From Bog-756 sp963841885 (GTDB lineage Bacteria > Actinomycetota > Acidimicrobiia > Acidimicrobiales > RAAP-2): 64,000 nt of DNA. The DNA is taken from assembly GCA_963841885.1 (NCBI GenBank), contig CAWJEK010000021.1, forward strand, positions 124,001 through 188,000. The letters run 5' to 3'. A program made the translations under genes and the position numbers. Of the stretch, positions 34,441-44,005 are shown one piece after another (position 1 is the first letter of the stretch; every line of letters starts with the position of its first letter). The notes under the pieces were generated by a model. That model saw only the letters and a list, made by a program, of their open reading frames with translations, ran no database searches and had not been told where the DNA came from.

Positions 34441-35649
34441 TCACGGGCCGAGCTCGGCCACCAGGCTGGTCGGCCCGAACATCACCGCATTGGTGCCCCA
34501 CGTCACCGAGACCAGTTCGAAGGTCCGGTACTTCGCCACCAGGCTGCGCATGGCCGACGACGTCTCGTTCCGGGCGATGGCGGCACCGAGACACTTGTGG
34601 GGGCCGGCCCCGAACGACAGGTGCATCGGTCCGTCGCGGCCCAGGTCGAACCTGTCGGCATGATCGAAGACCGCCTCGTCACGATTGGCGTCGTGCACGA
34701 AGGGCGACACCAGATCGCTCTCGTGGATGTCCAGACTCCCGAGCGTCAGGTCCGACGCGGCGCGGCGGATGAGGAACCGGACCGGCGCCCCCAGGCGGAG
34801 CACCTCGTCGACGCAACGTCGCTGGGCGTCCCGGTTGGCGCCCGTCATCGTCTCGGCGAGCGCGGCGTTGGTCATGGCCTCACAGGCGGCGAAGCTGAGC
34901 AGGTTGGCGGTGTTCTGGAACGAGGCGTGGGCCAGCATCACCGAGGACGCCAACTGTTCGCGGACCGACAGCTCGCCGGCCCGCCTGGCGGCGTCGAGGA
35001 GGGCGAGACAGCCACGGGGGTCACAGGTCCCGTCCCGCACGGCGACCCGGAGTTCGTTGAGGACCTCGCGGCCGACCGCGAGGGCCGCGGCCACATCGTT
35101 GGGCGAGAACGCCGGGTCGAACTGGGCACTCATGGTCAGCAGGCGGCCGGCCAGTCCGGCGTCCTCGCCACGCCTCAGGCCGAGGATGAAGTAGGTCATG
35201 TCCTCGGCGATGGGAACGGCGAAGTCGTTGACGAGGTCCACGCGCCCGCGTTCGGGGAGTTCCGCCACCAGCCCGGCGATGAACGCGTTAGAGGATGCGG
35301 CGGCCGACCTCCAGTGCGGCAGGATGCGATTGATCAGCGCCCGCAGCCGCCGGTGCACATCGCCGTCCAGGAAGAGCAGGTTCGCATCGTTCTGCCGCAG
35401 GTTCCCATTGCCGATGTGGGACTCGAGCTGCGGCAGCACCAGCGCGCGCCGGCAATCCTGGTAGTCCTTGATCGACCGCAGGCTCTCGTCGGGCCCCCAG
35501 GCCTCGGCCCGGGTCCCGTCCGGCGGCGCCCAGCGCGGATACCAACCCTTGGTCACGATCGACCACTGCGCGTCCCACATCTCGACGGCCTGGCTGCGGA
35601 TCGACCCGGTGTCCGAATCACTGCGGACACGCGTCGGACGATCGGTCAT
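34441..35649 (-). CDS. Cytochrome P450 with atypical I helix
   Basis: A 402-aa bacterial P450. The haem-ligand loop is LSFGAGPHKCLGAAIAR with Cys near 351. The K-helix ExxR is in DEVLRLGAPVRFL, followed by RRAASDLTLG. The I-helix position, usually [AG]-G-x-[DE]-T, reads AHASFQNT, so the acid of the acid-alcohol pair is missing while Thr is kept. That suggests unusual oxygen activation or peroxygenase-like use. A sterol role is possible given the neighbourhood, but CYP125 features are not evident. ATG 35649 follows TAGGAT by 7 nt; ATG 35655 is also possible. The gene is convergent with ipdC and divergent from the ketoacyl synthase. Confidence 0.85.
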   Translation of the reverse strand: MTDRPTRVRSDSDTGSIRSQAVEMWDAQWSIVTKGWYPRWAPPDGTRAEAWGPDESLRSIKDYQDCRRALVLPQLESHIGNGNLRQNDANLLFLDGDVHRRLRALINRILPHWRSAAASSNAFIAGLVAELPERGRVDLVNDFAVPIAEDMTYFILGLRRGEDAGLAGRLLTMSAQFDPAFSPNDVAAALAVGREVLNELRVAVRDGTCDPRGCLALLDAARRAGELSVREQLASSVMLAHASFQNTANLLSFAACEAMTNAALAETMTGANRDAQRRCVDEVLRLGAPVRFLIRRAASDLTLGSLDIHESDLVSPFVHDANRDEAVFDHADRFDLGRDGPMHLSFGAGPHKCLGAAIARNETSSAMRSLVAKYRTFELVSVTWGTNAVMFGPTSLVAELGP

Positions 35650-35820
35650 ATCCATGATCCTAGTGGGCGGCTCCCGCGATCCGGAGACAGAATTGGCTTC
35701 GTGTCTAGACGCAGACGCGTCGACAGCCGGGGCTGCACACGACGGTCCATGACGACGCATCACGCCACACGAAGACGCACGTGGGCACACGGTCGGCCCC
35801 CGGGGGAGGGAAACACCCCA

Positions 35821-35849
35821 TTGTGTGCCGGGCCGACCTGGGCGATAAT
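35821..35849 (+). promoter_or_regulatory. Predicted promoter of the ketoacyl synthase gene
   Basis: TTGTGT (35821-35826) and GATAAT (35844-35849) are 17 bp apart, about 125 nt before the ATG. The rest of the 331-bp gap (35650-35980) shows no convincing gene; the TAGGAT box of the P450 is at its left end. Confidence 0.5.
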
Positions 35850-35980
35850 CAGTCCCCGTCCACGGTGCGATGTGCGCCCCGAACCACTGCCCAATCTGTG
35901 TCGCTACGCCGGGTCGGCCGATGCGACGGACCCATGTGTCACGGGTTCTCGCGGAGCCACCCGACATCGAGGAGTACGGA

Positions 35981-37201
35981 ATGACGAAGGTACCGGAGCC
36001 GACCCGAAACCGATCCGCAGCGAAGTGGAGTGGGCGGAGCGTTCGACCCGCCGACATCGTGGGGGTCGGCGCGGTGACCGGGTACGGATGGGGTACCAAG
36101 CATCTCTGGGACGGGTTCCTTCTGGGGGAGAGCGCCGTTCGGCCCGTCACGGGTCTCGGCGACTTCGTCCCCGGAGGCGTCGCCTACCTGTCCATGATCA
36201 GCGACGAGGGTGACCGTGCCGACGGTCCGAGCCGGTTCATGCGATCACTGCGATTCGCGGCGCGTGAGGCGATCGCCGACGCCCGGGAGCGGGGTTGGCA
36301 ACCGGGCCCGGTGGTGGGTCTGGTGCACGGTATCGAGTTGGGCGACATCGAGACCTGGCGCGACTTCCTCCGCTCCGAGGCGAAGCGGATCTCACCCAGA
36401 GCCTGGGTGAACATGATGTCGTCGACGGTGCTCACCCAGTTCATGAAGGAGTACGACTTCCACGGACCGACCATGTCCGTGTCGGCGATGTGCGCCGGAG
36501 GCAATGCCGCCCTGATCACCGCCAAGGCGTGGATCGACGCCGGCATCGCGTCGGACGTGGTCGTGCTGGCCACCGATCTCTCGTGCATCCCCCAGAACCT
36601 CCGTGCTTTCAGCGACCTCGGCGTAGCCGTGCTCGACCGTCCCGCTCTGGACGGTTGTCGGCCCTTCCAGGAAGGCAGCCGGGGCTTCGTCGGTGGCGAG
36701 GCCGCCGTGGCCACGGTGCTGTCATCGCATCCGACGGGCTCGTACGCCTCGGTGCTGGGAGGCGCCATGTCGCACGACGCCTACCATGCCGTCAGCATCG
36801 CGCCCGACCTGACGGAGATGATGCGCTGCTTCGAAATGGCCCTGGCCAACGCCGACGTCGATCCGGGCGATATCGCGTACATGAACGCCCACGGCCCAGG
36901 CACGGCGTTGTGCGACACATCCGAAGCCAGGTTGCTCGACACGCTCTTCCCTTCCGCCCACGGGATCTTCTCCATCAAGCCTCTTGTCGGACACTGTCAG
37001 GCGGCGGCTGGCGCCGTCGAAATGCTGGCCACGCTCTACGCCTTCCAGACCGGCTTCGTACCGGCCCCTCCCCAGGTTGCTCCCGGCCACCCGAAACTCG
37101 TGAACGGTCACTCTCCGCGCGTTCCGGGACTGATGGTCAAGTCGTCGATAGGCATGGGCGGCTACAACACGGCCGTGGTGGTCGCCGAACCCGGATCCTG
37201 A
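35981..37201 (+). CDS. Beta-ketoacyl synthase family protein (FabF-like)
   Basis: A 406-aa thiolase-fold condensing enzyme. The active Cys is in SVSAMCAGGNAALITAKAW (about 171). The two His are in NAHGPGTALCDTSEA (about 304) and in KPLVGHCQAAAGAVEML (about 338), with the C-terminal GMGGYNTAVV. The Cys-His-His triad and the Lys before VGH are intact, so it should be able to condense. The motif NAHGPGT replaces the usual NAHGTGT. No acyltransferase, ketoreductase or ACP is nearby, so its acyl substrate is unknown. ATG 35981 has GGAG at good spacing; an upstream ATG at 35870 is less likely. Confidence 0.85.
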   Translation: MTKVPEPTRNRSAAKWSGRSVRPADIVGVGAVTGYGWGTKHLWDGFLLGESAVRPVTGLGDFVPGGVAYLSMISDEGDRADGPSRFMRSLRFAAREAIADARERGWQPGPVVGLVHGIELGDIETWRDFLRSEAKRISPRAWVNMMSSTVLTQFMKEYDFHGPTMSVSAMCAGGNAALITAKAWIDAGIASDVVVLATDLSCIPQNLRAFSDLGVAVLDRPALDGCRPFQEGSRGFVGGEAAVATVLSSHPTGSYASVLGGAMSHDAYHAVSIAPDLTEMMRCFEMALANADVDPGDIAYMNAHGPGTALCDTSEARLLDTLFPSAHGIFSIKPLVGHCQAAAGAVEMLATLYAFQTGFVPAPPQVAPGHPKLVNGHSPRVPGLMVKSSIGMGGYNTAVVVAEPGS

Positions 37202-37318
37202 CCAACCCGCCCGCCGGTCCGCCCTCCCGTCGGTCACGGGGGAGCGTGGCGCCATCGCCTGCGACAGGCGTTTCAATGTGCTAAAGGTCTCGCGGCCGGT
37301 GGCCGATGGACTGAACCT

Positions 37319-40300
37319 ATGGTCACGAAGAGCGACTTCGGTGAGCGGCGCTCCAAGGTGCTGTTCGACAGGGTCGAACTGGATCGCCTCTCGCTCGGCG
37401 ACCGCGCCTTCGAGCTGTCGAGGGGAGTCGATCTCGCTGACAAAGAGCTGCGGTCGGTCACGTGGATCTACGACCCCGAGTCCGACACGGTGGTGTGGTC
37501 GGACTCGCTCGAGGAGTTCTTCGGCTTCGAGGAGGGTGTGCTCGGATTCTCCCTCCGACTCCAGTCGGAAGGTGTCCCCGCCGACCAGGTGGTGAACGCC
37601 GAATCGGTCACCTTCGGTCCGACCATCCGGTACCCGAGTTTCAGCGACGCCGGTGACGCACTCCTGGCGCCGATCCTCACCACGCTGCGCATGGGACATC
37701 CGCCGGCCGCCTTCGAACTCAATCTGGTCGTCAACTGCCCGGACGACACCGACCACCAGGTGGTGGTCCGGGCCTCCCCCATCGAACAGCCGCGGCCGAC
37801 CGACCCGGCCGGTCAGGACGCGCCGGCCAAGGCCTTCTACATCGGCGTGGTCATCGACGTGACCGCCAAGGAGACCTACGAGCGGGAGCTCGGCGAGATG
37901 GTCGACCGCTACCGTTTGTTGACCGAGGTCTCCCCCGATGCCGTCTTCGTGCACCAGGAGGGTCGGCTGGTCTACTGGAACCGCGCCGGCACGCGTCTCA
38001 CGGGCCTGGGCTCCTCGGACGAAGCCCAGGCGGAGGCCTTCGCCAAGTACTACGGGCACCCGATCACCACGTTTCTCCACCCGGCCGATGTCGCTCAGGT
38101 GGCGGAGCGGCTCTCGCAACTCATCGAGCCCGGCCAGTTCATCGAGCACGGCGAGGTCCGGATCGTCTCCCCCGACGGCACCATCAACACGATGGAGGTC
38201 ACCAGCGTCCGGACCACCTGGGCGGGCGAGCCCGCCTACCAGGTCATCGCCCGGGACATCTCGGAGCGCAAGGCCGCCGAGGCGGCCGACCGCTACCGGG
38301 CCAGCCTGGTCGCCCACGTGTCCGACGCCATCATCGGCATCGACGCCGAAGGCCGCATCGAGTCCTGGAACGAGGCGGCCCAGACCACCTACGGCTGGAC
38401 CGAGGAGGAGGTGGCCGGGCACTCCATCGGATCGGTGGTGTCGGCCAACCGCACCGACAGCGCGGCCATCCTCGAGCGCGGCCAGCACGTCCATCGGCGC
38501 AAGGACGGCTCCTCGGTCGACGTCCTGGTATCCATCGACCCACTGGTCGACGACGACACGCTCCCTTCGGGCTGGGTCGTGGTGTGCACCGAGCTCACCG
38601 ACGCCCGTCAGGCCGAGGCCGGACGACGCGCCGCCGAGGAGCGCTACGAGGCCGTCGTGGCCGCGTTGAGCGAGGGCATCATCCTCTTCGACGAGGCGGG
38701 ACGGATGAGTGCCCACAACCAGGCGGCCGAGTCGATCCTCGGCTCCCGCCTCGACGAGGGGGACGGGCACCGCCTCTTCACGGGCTCCTCGATCGCCACC
38801 TCGGCCGAGGGCCTGCCCCTCACCCCCACCATGTTCCCGCACGTCAAGACCCTGTCGACCGGACAGTCGGAGGACGGCGTGGTGATCGGGGTCACCGACG
38901 AGGCCGGCCGCCGGCAGTGGCTGTCGATGAGCTCCCGCCTGCTGTCCGGGGCCAGTCAGACCGACTCCCCGATGGTGGTCTGCTCCTTCACCGACGTCAC
39001 CGACCGCCGGGCCGCCGAGGCCCAGCTCCATTGGCTCGCCTATCACGACTCGCTGACGGGCCTGGGCAACCGCTCCTACTTCAACGACGAGCTCGAGCGC
39101 GAGCTGCTGCTGTCGATGCAGAGCGACAGCAGCCTCGCCGTGCTGTTCGTGGATCTCGACCGATTCAAGTGGGTCAACGACTCGTTCGGGCACTCGAGCG
39201 GCGACGAGCTCCTCCTGGAGCTGGCCCGCCGGTTCAAGACGGCGGCCCGCAAGGGCGACGTGGTCAGCCGGTTCAGCGGCGACGAGTTCGTGGTGCTGTG
39301 CCCGAACGTGGTCGACGAGGCCCACGCCGTGGAGCTGGCCAAGGAGTACTCGACGGTCATCGACGTCCCCTTCAAGCTCTCCACCGGTCGGTCCATCGTC
39401 GTCACGTGCAGCGTCGGGGTGGCCTTCGTCGAACGTGGACGCCAGAACGCGCAGGACATCCTGCAACAGGCCGATACCGCCATGTTCAAGGCCAAGGGCA
39501 AGGGTGGCTCACGGATCGAGGTCTTCGACGAGTCCCTCCGGGCCAACTCGGTGACCAAGCTCGAGATCATCGACGACCTGCGGCACTCGATCGAGCACGA
39601 CGAGCTCGTCGTGCACTACCAGCCGATCGCGTCGGTCGCCGACGGCAAGATCGTGGCGTTGGAGGCGCTCGTCCGCTGGAACCACCCGACCCGCGGTCTG
39701 CTCGGCCCCATGGAGTTCATCCCCGTGGCCGAGGAGACGGACCTCATCTACTCGCTCGGCCGTTGGGTGCTGCGCGAGGCGTGCCACGCCATGGCCCGAT
39801 GGCGCCGCGAGCTGCCGGGAGCCGAGAACGCCTACGTCACCGTCAACCTGTCGGTCCACCAGCTGAGCGACTCCACCCTGCTCGAGTCGATCGCCGAGGC
39901 GCTCGCCGATTCGGGGCTCCCACCCGAGGCCCTGGTGCTCGAGGTGACCGAGTCCATCGTCATGAGCAACACCGCCGAGACCGTCGACGCCCTCAACGGG
40001 ATCCACGCCATGGGGGTGGGCCTGGCCATCGACGACTTCGGCACCGAACAGTCGTCACTGGCCCGCCTCAAGAGCTTCCGGGTGAAGGTGCTGAAGATCG
40101 ACAAGTCGTTCGTCGACGGCCTGGGCATCCTCGAGACCGACGAGGCGATCGTGGCCGCCATCGTCCAGTTGTCCAAGGCCCTCGGCATCGTGGTCCTGGC
40201 CGAGGGGGTGGAGACCCCGGCGCAGCTCGACCGGGTGGCCGCGCTCGGCTGCGACCTGTACCAGGGCTACCTGATGTCTCGGCCGATCAGTGCCGACCGC

Positions 40301-40354
40301 GTCGACTTCTCCAAGACGGCGAACACGACCGCTCAGACAGACCTCCCCGCGTAG
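37319..40354 (+). CDS. PAS-GGDEF-EAL cyclic-di-GMP signalling protein
   Basis: A 1,011-aa cytosolic protein with no membrane helix. Four PAS-like domains lie at about 45-190, 195-325, 325-440 and 440-565 (for example SPDAVFVHQEGRLVYWNRAG and VSDAIIGIDAEGRIESWNEA). The GGDEF domain (about 570-735) has RFSGDEFVVL near 652, so the first Gly is Ser, a variant found in active cyclases. The EAL domain (about 745-1000) keeps EALVRW near 781, VNLSVHQL, LEVTESIV, IDDFGTEQSS, LKIDKSFVDG, AEGVET and YQGYLMSRP, so phosphodiesterase activity is likely. ATG 37319 lacks a clear Shine-Dalgarno. The signal sensed by the PAS domains is unknown. Confidence 0.92.
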   Translation: MVTKSDFGERRSKVLFDRVELDRLSLGDRAFELSRGVDLADKELRSVTWIYDPESDTVVWSDSLEEFFGFEEGVLGFSLRLQSEGVPADQVVNAESVTFGPTIRYPSFSDAGDALLAPILTTLRMGHPPAAFELNLVVNCPDDTDHQVVVRASPIEQPRPTDPAGQDAPAKAFYIGVVIDVTAKETYERELGEMVDRYRLLTEVSPDAVFVHQEGRLVYWNRAGTRLTGLGSSDEAQAEAFAKYYGHPITTFLHPADVAQVAERLSQLIEPGQFIEHGEVRIVSPDGTINTMEVTSVRTTWAGEPAYQVIARDISERKAAEAADRYRASLVAHVSDAIIGIDAEGRIESWNEAAQTTYGWTEEEVAGHSIGSVVSANRTDSAAILERGQHVHRRKDGSSVDVLVSIDPLVDDDTLPSGWVVVCTELTDARQAEAGRRAAEERYEAVVAALSEGIILFDEAGRMSAHNQAAESILGSRLDEGDGHRLFTGSSIATSAEGLPLTPTMFPHVKTLSTGQSEDGVVIGVTDEAGRRQWLSMSSRLLSGASQTDSPMVVCSFTDVTDRRAAEAQLHWLAYHDSLTGLGNRSYFNDELERELLLSMQSDSSLAVLFVDLDRFKWVNDSFGHSSGDELLLELARRFKTAARKGDVVSRFSGDEFVVLCPNVVDEAHAVELAKEYSTVIDVPFKLSTGRSIVVTCSVGVAFVERGRQNAQDILQQADTAMFKAKGKGGSRIEVFDESLRANSVTKLEIIDDLRHSIEHDELVVHYQPIASVADGKIVALEALVRWNHPTRGLLGPMEFIPVAEETDLIYSLGRWVLREACHAMARWRRELPGAENAYVTVNLSVHQLSDSTLLESIAEALADSGLPPEALVLEVTESIVMSNTAETVDALNGIHAMGVGLAIDDFGTEQSSLARLKSFRVKVLKIDKSFVDGLGILETDEAIVAAIVQLSKALGIVVLAEGVETPAQLDRVAALGCDLYQGYLMSRPISADRVDFSKTANTTAQTDLPA

Positions 40355-40435
40355 CGGCGTGCTCCGGCACCCGCTATGCGGGGCGGGCCCGCGCCGCCCC
40401 CACCGGCGGCGTGCGGCCGCGTCGGCGGACCGGAG

Positions 40436-41641
40436 TCAGCCCAGGCGCTCGATGATGGTGGCGTTGGCCTGGCCGCCGCCCTCGCACATGGTCTGGAGAC
40501 CGTAGCGGGCGCCGGTGCGCTCCATCTCGTTGAGCAGGGTGGCGAGCAGACGCGCTCCGGAGCCCCCGGTCGGGTGACCGATGGCGATGGCGCCGCCGTT
40601 GACATTGACCCGGTCCATGTCCGGATGGTGCTCCTTCTCCCACGCCAGCACCACCGAGGCGAACGCCTCGTTGATCTCGACGAGGTCGATGTCGTCGAGG
40701 GAGAGCTTCGACTTCTCAAGCACCAGCGTCGTGGCCGGGATCGGGGCGGTCAGCATGATGACCGGGTCGTTGGCCGCCACCGCGAACGTGTGGAACCGGG
40801 CCCGCGGGGTGAAGCCGAGCTGGGTGGCCCGCTCCTCGGACATGATCAGGACGGCGGCCGCCCCGTCGGAGATCTGCGACGACGTCGCCGCCGTCACCAG
40901 CCCGTCGGCGACGAAGCAGGGCGGCAGGGACGCCAACTTCTCGTAGGACGAGCCCGACCGGACCCCTTCGTCGAAGGTCAGCGGTCCCTCGTCACCGGGA
41001 TCGCCTTCGTCGGTGCCGGCCACCGCCACCTTGTCCTCCACCGTCGCCCGCCGGGTGGCCAACGGGACGATCTCGTTCTCGAAGCGACCCTCGGCGATGG
41101 CGGTGGCGGCCCGCTCGTGGGAGGCCAGCGCGAAGCGGTCCATCTCCTCCCGGGAGATCCCCCAACGGCGGGCGATCTCCTCGGCGCACAGTCCCTGGTG
41201 GATGAAGTCGAACCGCTCGTGGACCGTGGGACCGTACGCGTCACCCGGGCCGTGCTCGGTCGTCGAGCCGATGGGCACCCGGCTCATGGCCTCGACCCCG
41301 CCGCCGATGACGATGTCCATCGCCCCCGACGCCACCGCCTGGGCCGCGAAGTGCACCGCCTGCTGGGCCGACCCGCACTGGCGGTCGACGGTGGTGCCGG
41401 GCACCGTGTCGGGGAACCCCGCCGCCAGGGCGGCGTTGCGCCCGATGTTCATGGCCTGCTCCCCCACCGTCATGGTGCAGCCGTAGATCACGTCCTCGAC
41501 CAGTGACGGGTCGAGGTCGTTGCGGGCGACGAGCGCCCGCAGGGGTTGGGCGGCCAGGTCGACGGCGTGCCAGCCCGAGAGCCGGCCGTTCTTCTTCCCG
41601 ACCGGGGTGCGGACGACGTCGACGATCACTGCGGTGGCCAT
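40436..41641 (-). CDS. Thiolase, steroid FadA5/FadA6 type
   Basis: A 401-aa degradative thiolase that cleaves 3-ketoacyl-CoA. The nucleophile is Cys 89 in TVDRQCGSAQQAVHFAAQAV. Other catalytic motifs are VEINEAFASVVLAW, NVNGGAIAIGHPTGGSGARL (His) and QTMCEGGGQANATIIERL (second Cys). From memory the pattern is close to mycobacterial FadA6, which acts after IpdAB in ring degradation, so that role is likely here. ATG 41641 lies 6 nt after CACAAT. Operator site B is 33-59 bp upstream and is shared with the divergent acyl-CoA dehydrogenase genes. Confidence 0.9.
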   Translation of the reverse strand: MATAVIVDVVRTPVGKKNGRLSGWHAVDLAAQPLRALVARNDLDPSLVEDVIYGCTMTVGEQAMNIGRNAALAAGFPDTVPGTTVDRQCGSAQQAVHFAAQAVASGAMDIVIGGGVEAMSRVPIGSTTEHGPGDAYGPTVHERFDFIHQGLCAEEIARRWGISREEMDRFALASHERAATAIAEGRFENEIVPLATRRATVEDKVAVAGTDEGDPGDEGPLTFDEGVRSGSSYEKLASLPPCFVADGLVTAATSSQISDGAAAVLIMSEERATQLGFTPRARFHTFAVAANDPVIMLTAPIPATTLVLEKSKLSLDDIDLVEINEAFASVVLAWEKEHHPDMDRVNVNGGAIAIGHPTGGSGARLLATLLNEMERTGARYGLQTMCEGGGQANATIIERLG

Positions 41642-41673
41642 GCCGCCATTGTGGCCGATGGGCCACGGTTGCC

Positions 41674-41700
41674 GGAAATCTGGCGGTGTGTCAGATTTCC
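41674..41700. promoter_or_regulatory. Inverted-repeat operator site B
   Basis: GGAAATCTG-N9-CAGATTTCC is a perfect 9-bp inverted repeat between the thiolase and acyl-CoA dehydrogenase genes. Its core on the minus strand, CTGACACACCGCCAG (41680-41694), differs by one base from site C at 46907. Confidence 0.65.
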
Positions 41701-41752
41701 CCCGACCCCGCCGGGCGCCCGGACCGGCCCGGCCGAGCGAGGGACGCACCCG

Positions 41753-42943
41753 ATGGACCAGTTGACGGACCGACCGATGGACCTGCACTACACCGACGCC
41801 CAGGAGGCGTTCCGCGCCGACGCCCGGGCCTGGCTGGACGCGCACGTCCCCCCACCCGGTTCGCTGCCGTCGCTCGACACCGCCGAGGGTTTCGAGGCCC
41901 ACCGGGCCTGGGAGGACGAGCTGGCCACCGACCGGTGGTCGGTGGTGTCGTGGCCCGAGGAGTACGGCGGTCGGGGCGTGGGGATCCTCGAGTGGCTCGT
42001 CTTCGAGGAGGAGTACTGGCGGGCCCGGGCCCCGCTGCGCGTCAGCCAGAACGGCATCTTCCTGCTGGCCCCCACCATGTTCGAGTTCGGATCCGACGCC
42101 CAGAAGGCGCGCTTCCTCCCCCCGATGGCGTCGGCCACCGAGATCTGGTGCCAGGGTTGGTCCGAGCCCGATGCCGGATCGGACCTCGCCGGCATCCGCA
42201 GCCGAGCGCGCCGGTCCGATGCCGAAGGAGGTTGGTTGCTGTCGGGGCAGAAGACGTGGGCGTCCCGGGGCGCCTTCGCCGACTGGTGCTTCGGCCTCTT
42301 CCGCACGGACCCCGAGGCCGAGCGTCACCGCGGGCTGACCTACTTCCTCATCGACATGGCGACTCCGGGGGTCACGGTGCGCCCGATCCCCCAGATCGAC
42401 GGCGAGACCGGCTTCGCCGAGCTGTTCTTCGAGGACGTGTTCGTGTCCGACGACCTCGTCCTCGGTGAGGTGGGTCGGGGCTGGAACGTCGCCATGGCCA
42501 CCGCCGGCTCCGAACGCGGGCTGAGCCTGCGCAGCCCGGCCCGCTACAGCCAGGCGGCCGACCGGCTGGTCGAGCTGTACGCCATCACCCTCGAACGTGA
42601 CCCGGACCGGGCGCGGCGGAACGCCGACGCGGTGGCCCGGGCCTGGATGGACGCCGAGGCGTACCGGCTCAACACGCTGTGGACGGCGACCCGGGTGCTC
42701 GACGGCGGGTCGGTCGGGCCCGAGGCCAGCGCCAACAAGATCCACTGGTCCCAGACCGACCTGGCCATCCACCGGACGGCCCTCGACCTGCTCGGGCCGG
42801 CGGCCGAGCTCCACGGCGAGGGCGTCGACGCGCCGTGGCTCGACGGATACCTGTTCGCCCTGGCTGGGCCGATCTACGCCGGCACCAACGAGATCCAGCG
42901 GAACGTGGTGGCCGAGCGCATGCTCGGGCTGCCCCGGGGCTGA
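41753..42943 (+). CDS. Acyl-CoA dehydrogenase, large subunit of pair 1
   Basis: A 396-aa FAD enzyme of the steroid-type dehydrogenases (FadE30/FadE26-like). It has the flavin-binding block EIWCQGWSEPDAGSDLAGIR, GQKTWASRGAFADWCFGLF and the C-terminal IYAGTNEIQRNVVAERMLGL. The Glu usually found just before GT (IYEGT) is Ala, as in alpha2-beta2 dehydrogenases whose active site is shared with a second subunit. ATG 41753 has GAGGGA upstream; ATG 41777 is an alternative. The partner gene starts 12 nt after its stop. Likely controlled by site B. Confidence 0.9.
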   Translation: MDQLTDRPMDLHYTDAQEAFRADARAWLDAHVPPPGSLPSLDTAEGFEAHRAWEDELATDRWSVVSWPEEYGGRGVGILEWLVFEEEYWRARAPLRVSQNGIFLLAPTMFEFGSDAQKARFLPPMASATEIWCQGWSEPDAGSDLAGIRSRARRSDAEGGWLLSGQKTWASRGAFADWCFGLFRTDPEAERHRGLTYFLIDMATPGVTVRPIPQIDGETGFAELFFEDVFVSDDLVLGEVGRGWNVAMATAGSERGLSLRSPARYSQAADRLVELYAITLERDPDRARRNADAVARAWMDAEAYRLNTLWTATRVLDGGSVGPEASANKIHWSQTDLAIHRTALDLLGPAAELHGEGVDAPWLDGYLFALAGPIYAGTNEIQRNVVAERMLGLPRG

Positions 42944-42955
42944 GGGGACGTCACC

Positions 42956-44005
42956 GTGCACTTCGCCTTCACTGCCCAACAGCTCGAGTTCCGTGACGCC
43001 GTCCGCCAGGTCCTGGCCAAGGAGTGCACCACCGACGACGTGCGCCGGGCCTACGACACCCCCCTCGAGCGGACGTCGCGGTCGACCCGGTGGGCCACCA
43101 TGGCCGAGCTCGGCGTGACCGGACTGACGGTTCCCGAAGATCAGGGAGGCCTCGGCCTGGGCCTCGTGGACCTCGTCCCCCTGGTGGAGGAGGCCGGCCG
43201 GTTCGCCCTGCCCGAACCGCTCACCACCACCACCGGGATCGCCGCGCCGCTGGTGGCCGACCTGGCCGGTGCCGGGTCCCTGGCGACCGAGCTGCTCGTC
43301 GGTATCGCCGCCGGTCGCCGGACGGTCGCGGTGGCCGATGCCCGCTGGCCCGGGACCCCGGTGGCCGGGGCCGACGGGGCCGACGCCCTGCTCCTGGTCC
43401 ACGACGGGGCGGACGGCCCCGAGCTCCACGCCCTCGACCGCTCGACGACGACCGTCACCGCCGTCCCCTCCCTCGATCCGACCCGCCGCCTCGGCCGGCC
43501 GGAGTGGCGACCGTCGGCCGCCACCGTGCTGGCCGCGGGGGAGGCCGCCCGGGCCGCGCTCACCACCACGGCCGACCGGGCGGCCGTGGTGACCGGTGCG
43601 GAGCTCCTCGGACTGGCCGACACCATGATCGAGCTGACCGCCGCCTACGCCAAGGACCGCCAGCAGTTCGGCAAGCCCATCGGCAGCTTCCAGGCCGTCA
43701 AGCACCTCCTGGCCGACGCCCGGGTGCTGCTCGAGTTCGCCCGTCCCGTCGTCTACGGGGCGGCCTGGGCCCTCGACGTGGGCGCGCCCGATGCCTCCCG
43801 ATCGGCCTCGGCGGCCAAGGCGTACGCCTCGGACGCCGCCTCGGAAGCGGCCCGGGTGGCGCTGCAGGTCCACGGGGCCATCGGCTACACGTGGGAGTGC
43901 GACCTGCACCTGTTCCTCAAGCGGGCCTGGGCCCTGGCCGAGGCCTGGGGGTCGGCGGCCGACCATCGGGCCCGCCTGCTCGACTCGCTCCTGGACGGGC
44001 GCTGA
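42956..44005 (+). CDS. Acyl-CoA dehydrogenase, small subunit of pair 1
   Basis: A 349-aa dehydrogenase-fold protein, beginning FAFTAQQLEFRDAVRQVLAK. It retains TVPEDQGGLGLGLVDLVPLV, YAKDRQQFGKPIGSFQAVKH and the CoA/FAD contact ALQVHGAIGYTWECDLHLFL, which is typical of the second subunit of heteromeric steroid dehydrogenases. The middle domain is short and poorly conserved, so the flavin may be held mainly at the interface with the large subunit. GTG 42956 is preceded by GAGGGGA. Confidence 0.88.
   Translation: MHFAFTAQQLEFRDAVRQVLAKECTTDDVRRAYDTPLERTSRSTRWATMAELGVTGLTVPEDQGGLGLGLVDLVPLVEEAGRFALPEPLTTTTGIAAPLVADLAGAGSLATELLVGIAAGRRTVAVADARWPGTPVAGADGADALLLVHDGADGPELHALDRSTTTVTAVPSLDPTRRLGRPEWRPSAATVLAAGEAARAALTTTADRAAVVTGAELLGLADTMIELTAAYAKDRQQFGKPIGSFQAVKHLLADARVLLEFARPVVYGAAWALDVGAPDASRSASAAKAYASDAASEAARVALQVHGAIGYTWECDLHLFLKRAWALAEAWGSAADHRARLLDSLLDGR

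Noticed and set aside
35870..35980. N-terminal extension of the ketoacyl synthase from ATG 35870
   Set aside because: It adds a non-conserved Cys/Arg-rich leader; ATG 35981 has GGAG at the right distance.
36722..39466. A 914-codon minus-strand frame
   Set aside because: Antisense to the ketoacyl synthase and the PAS-GGDEF-EAL gene, which have clear catalytic motifs on the other strand.
40436..43966. A 1,176-codon frame containing the thiolase
   Set aside because: Only the last 402 codons match thiolase; the upstream part is antisense to two acyl-CoA dehydrogenases, and operator site B lies inside it.
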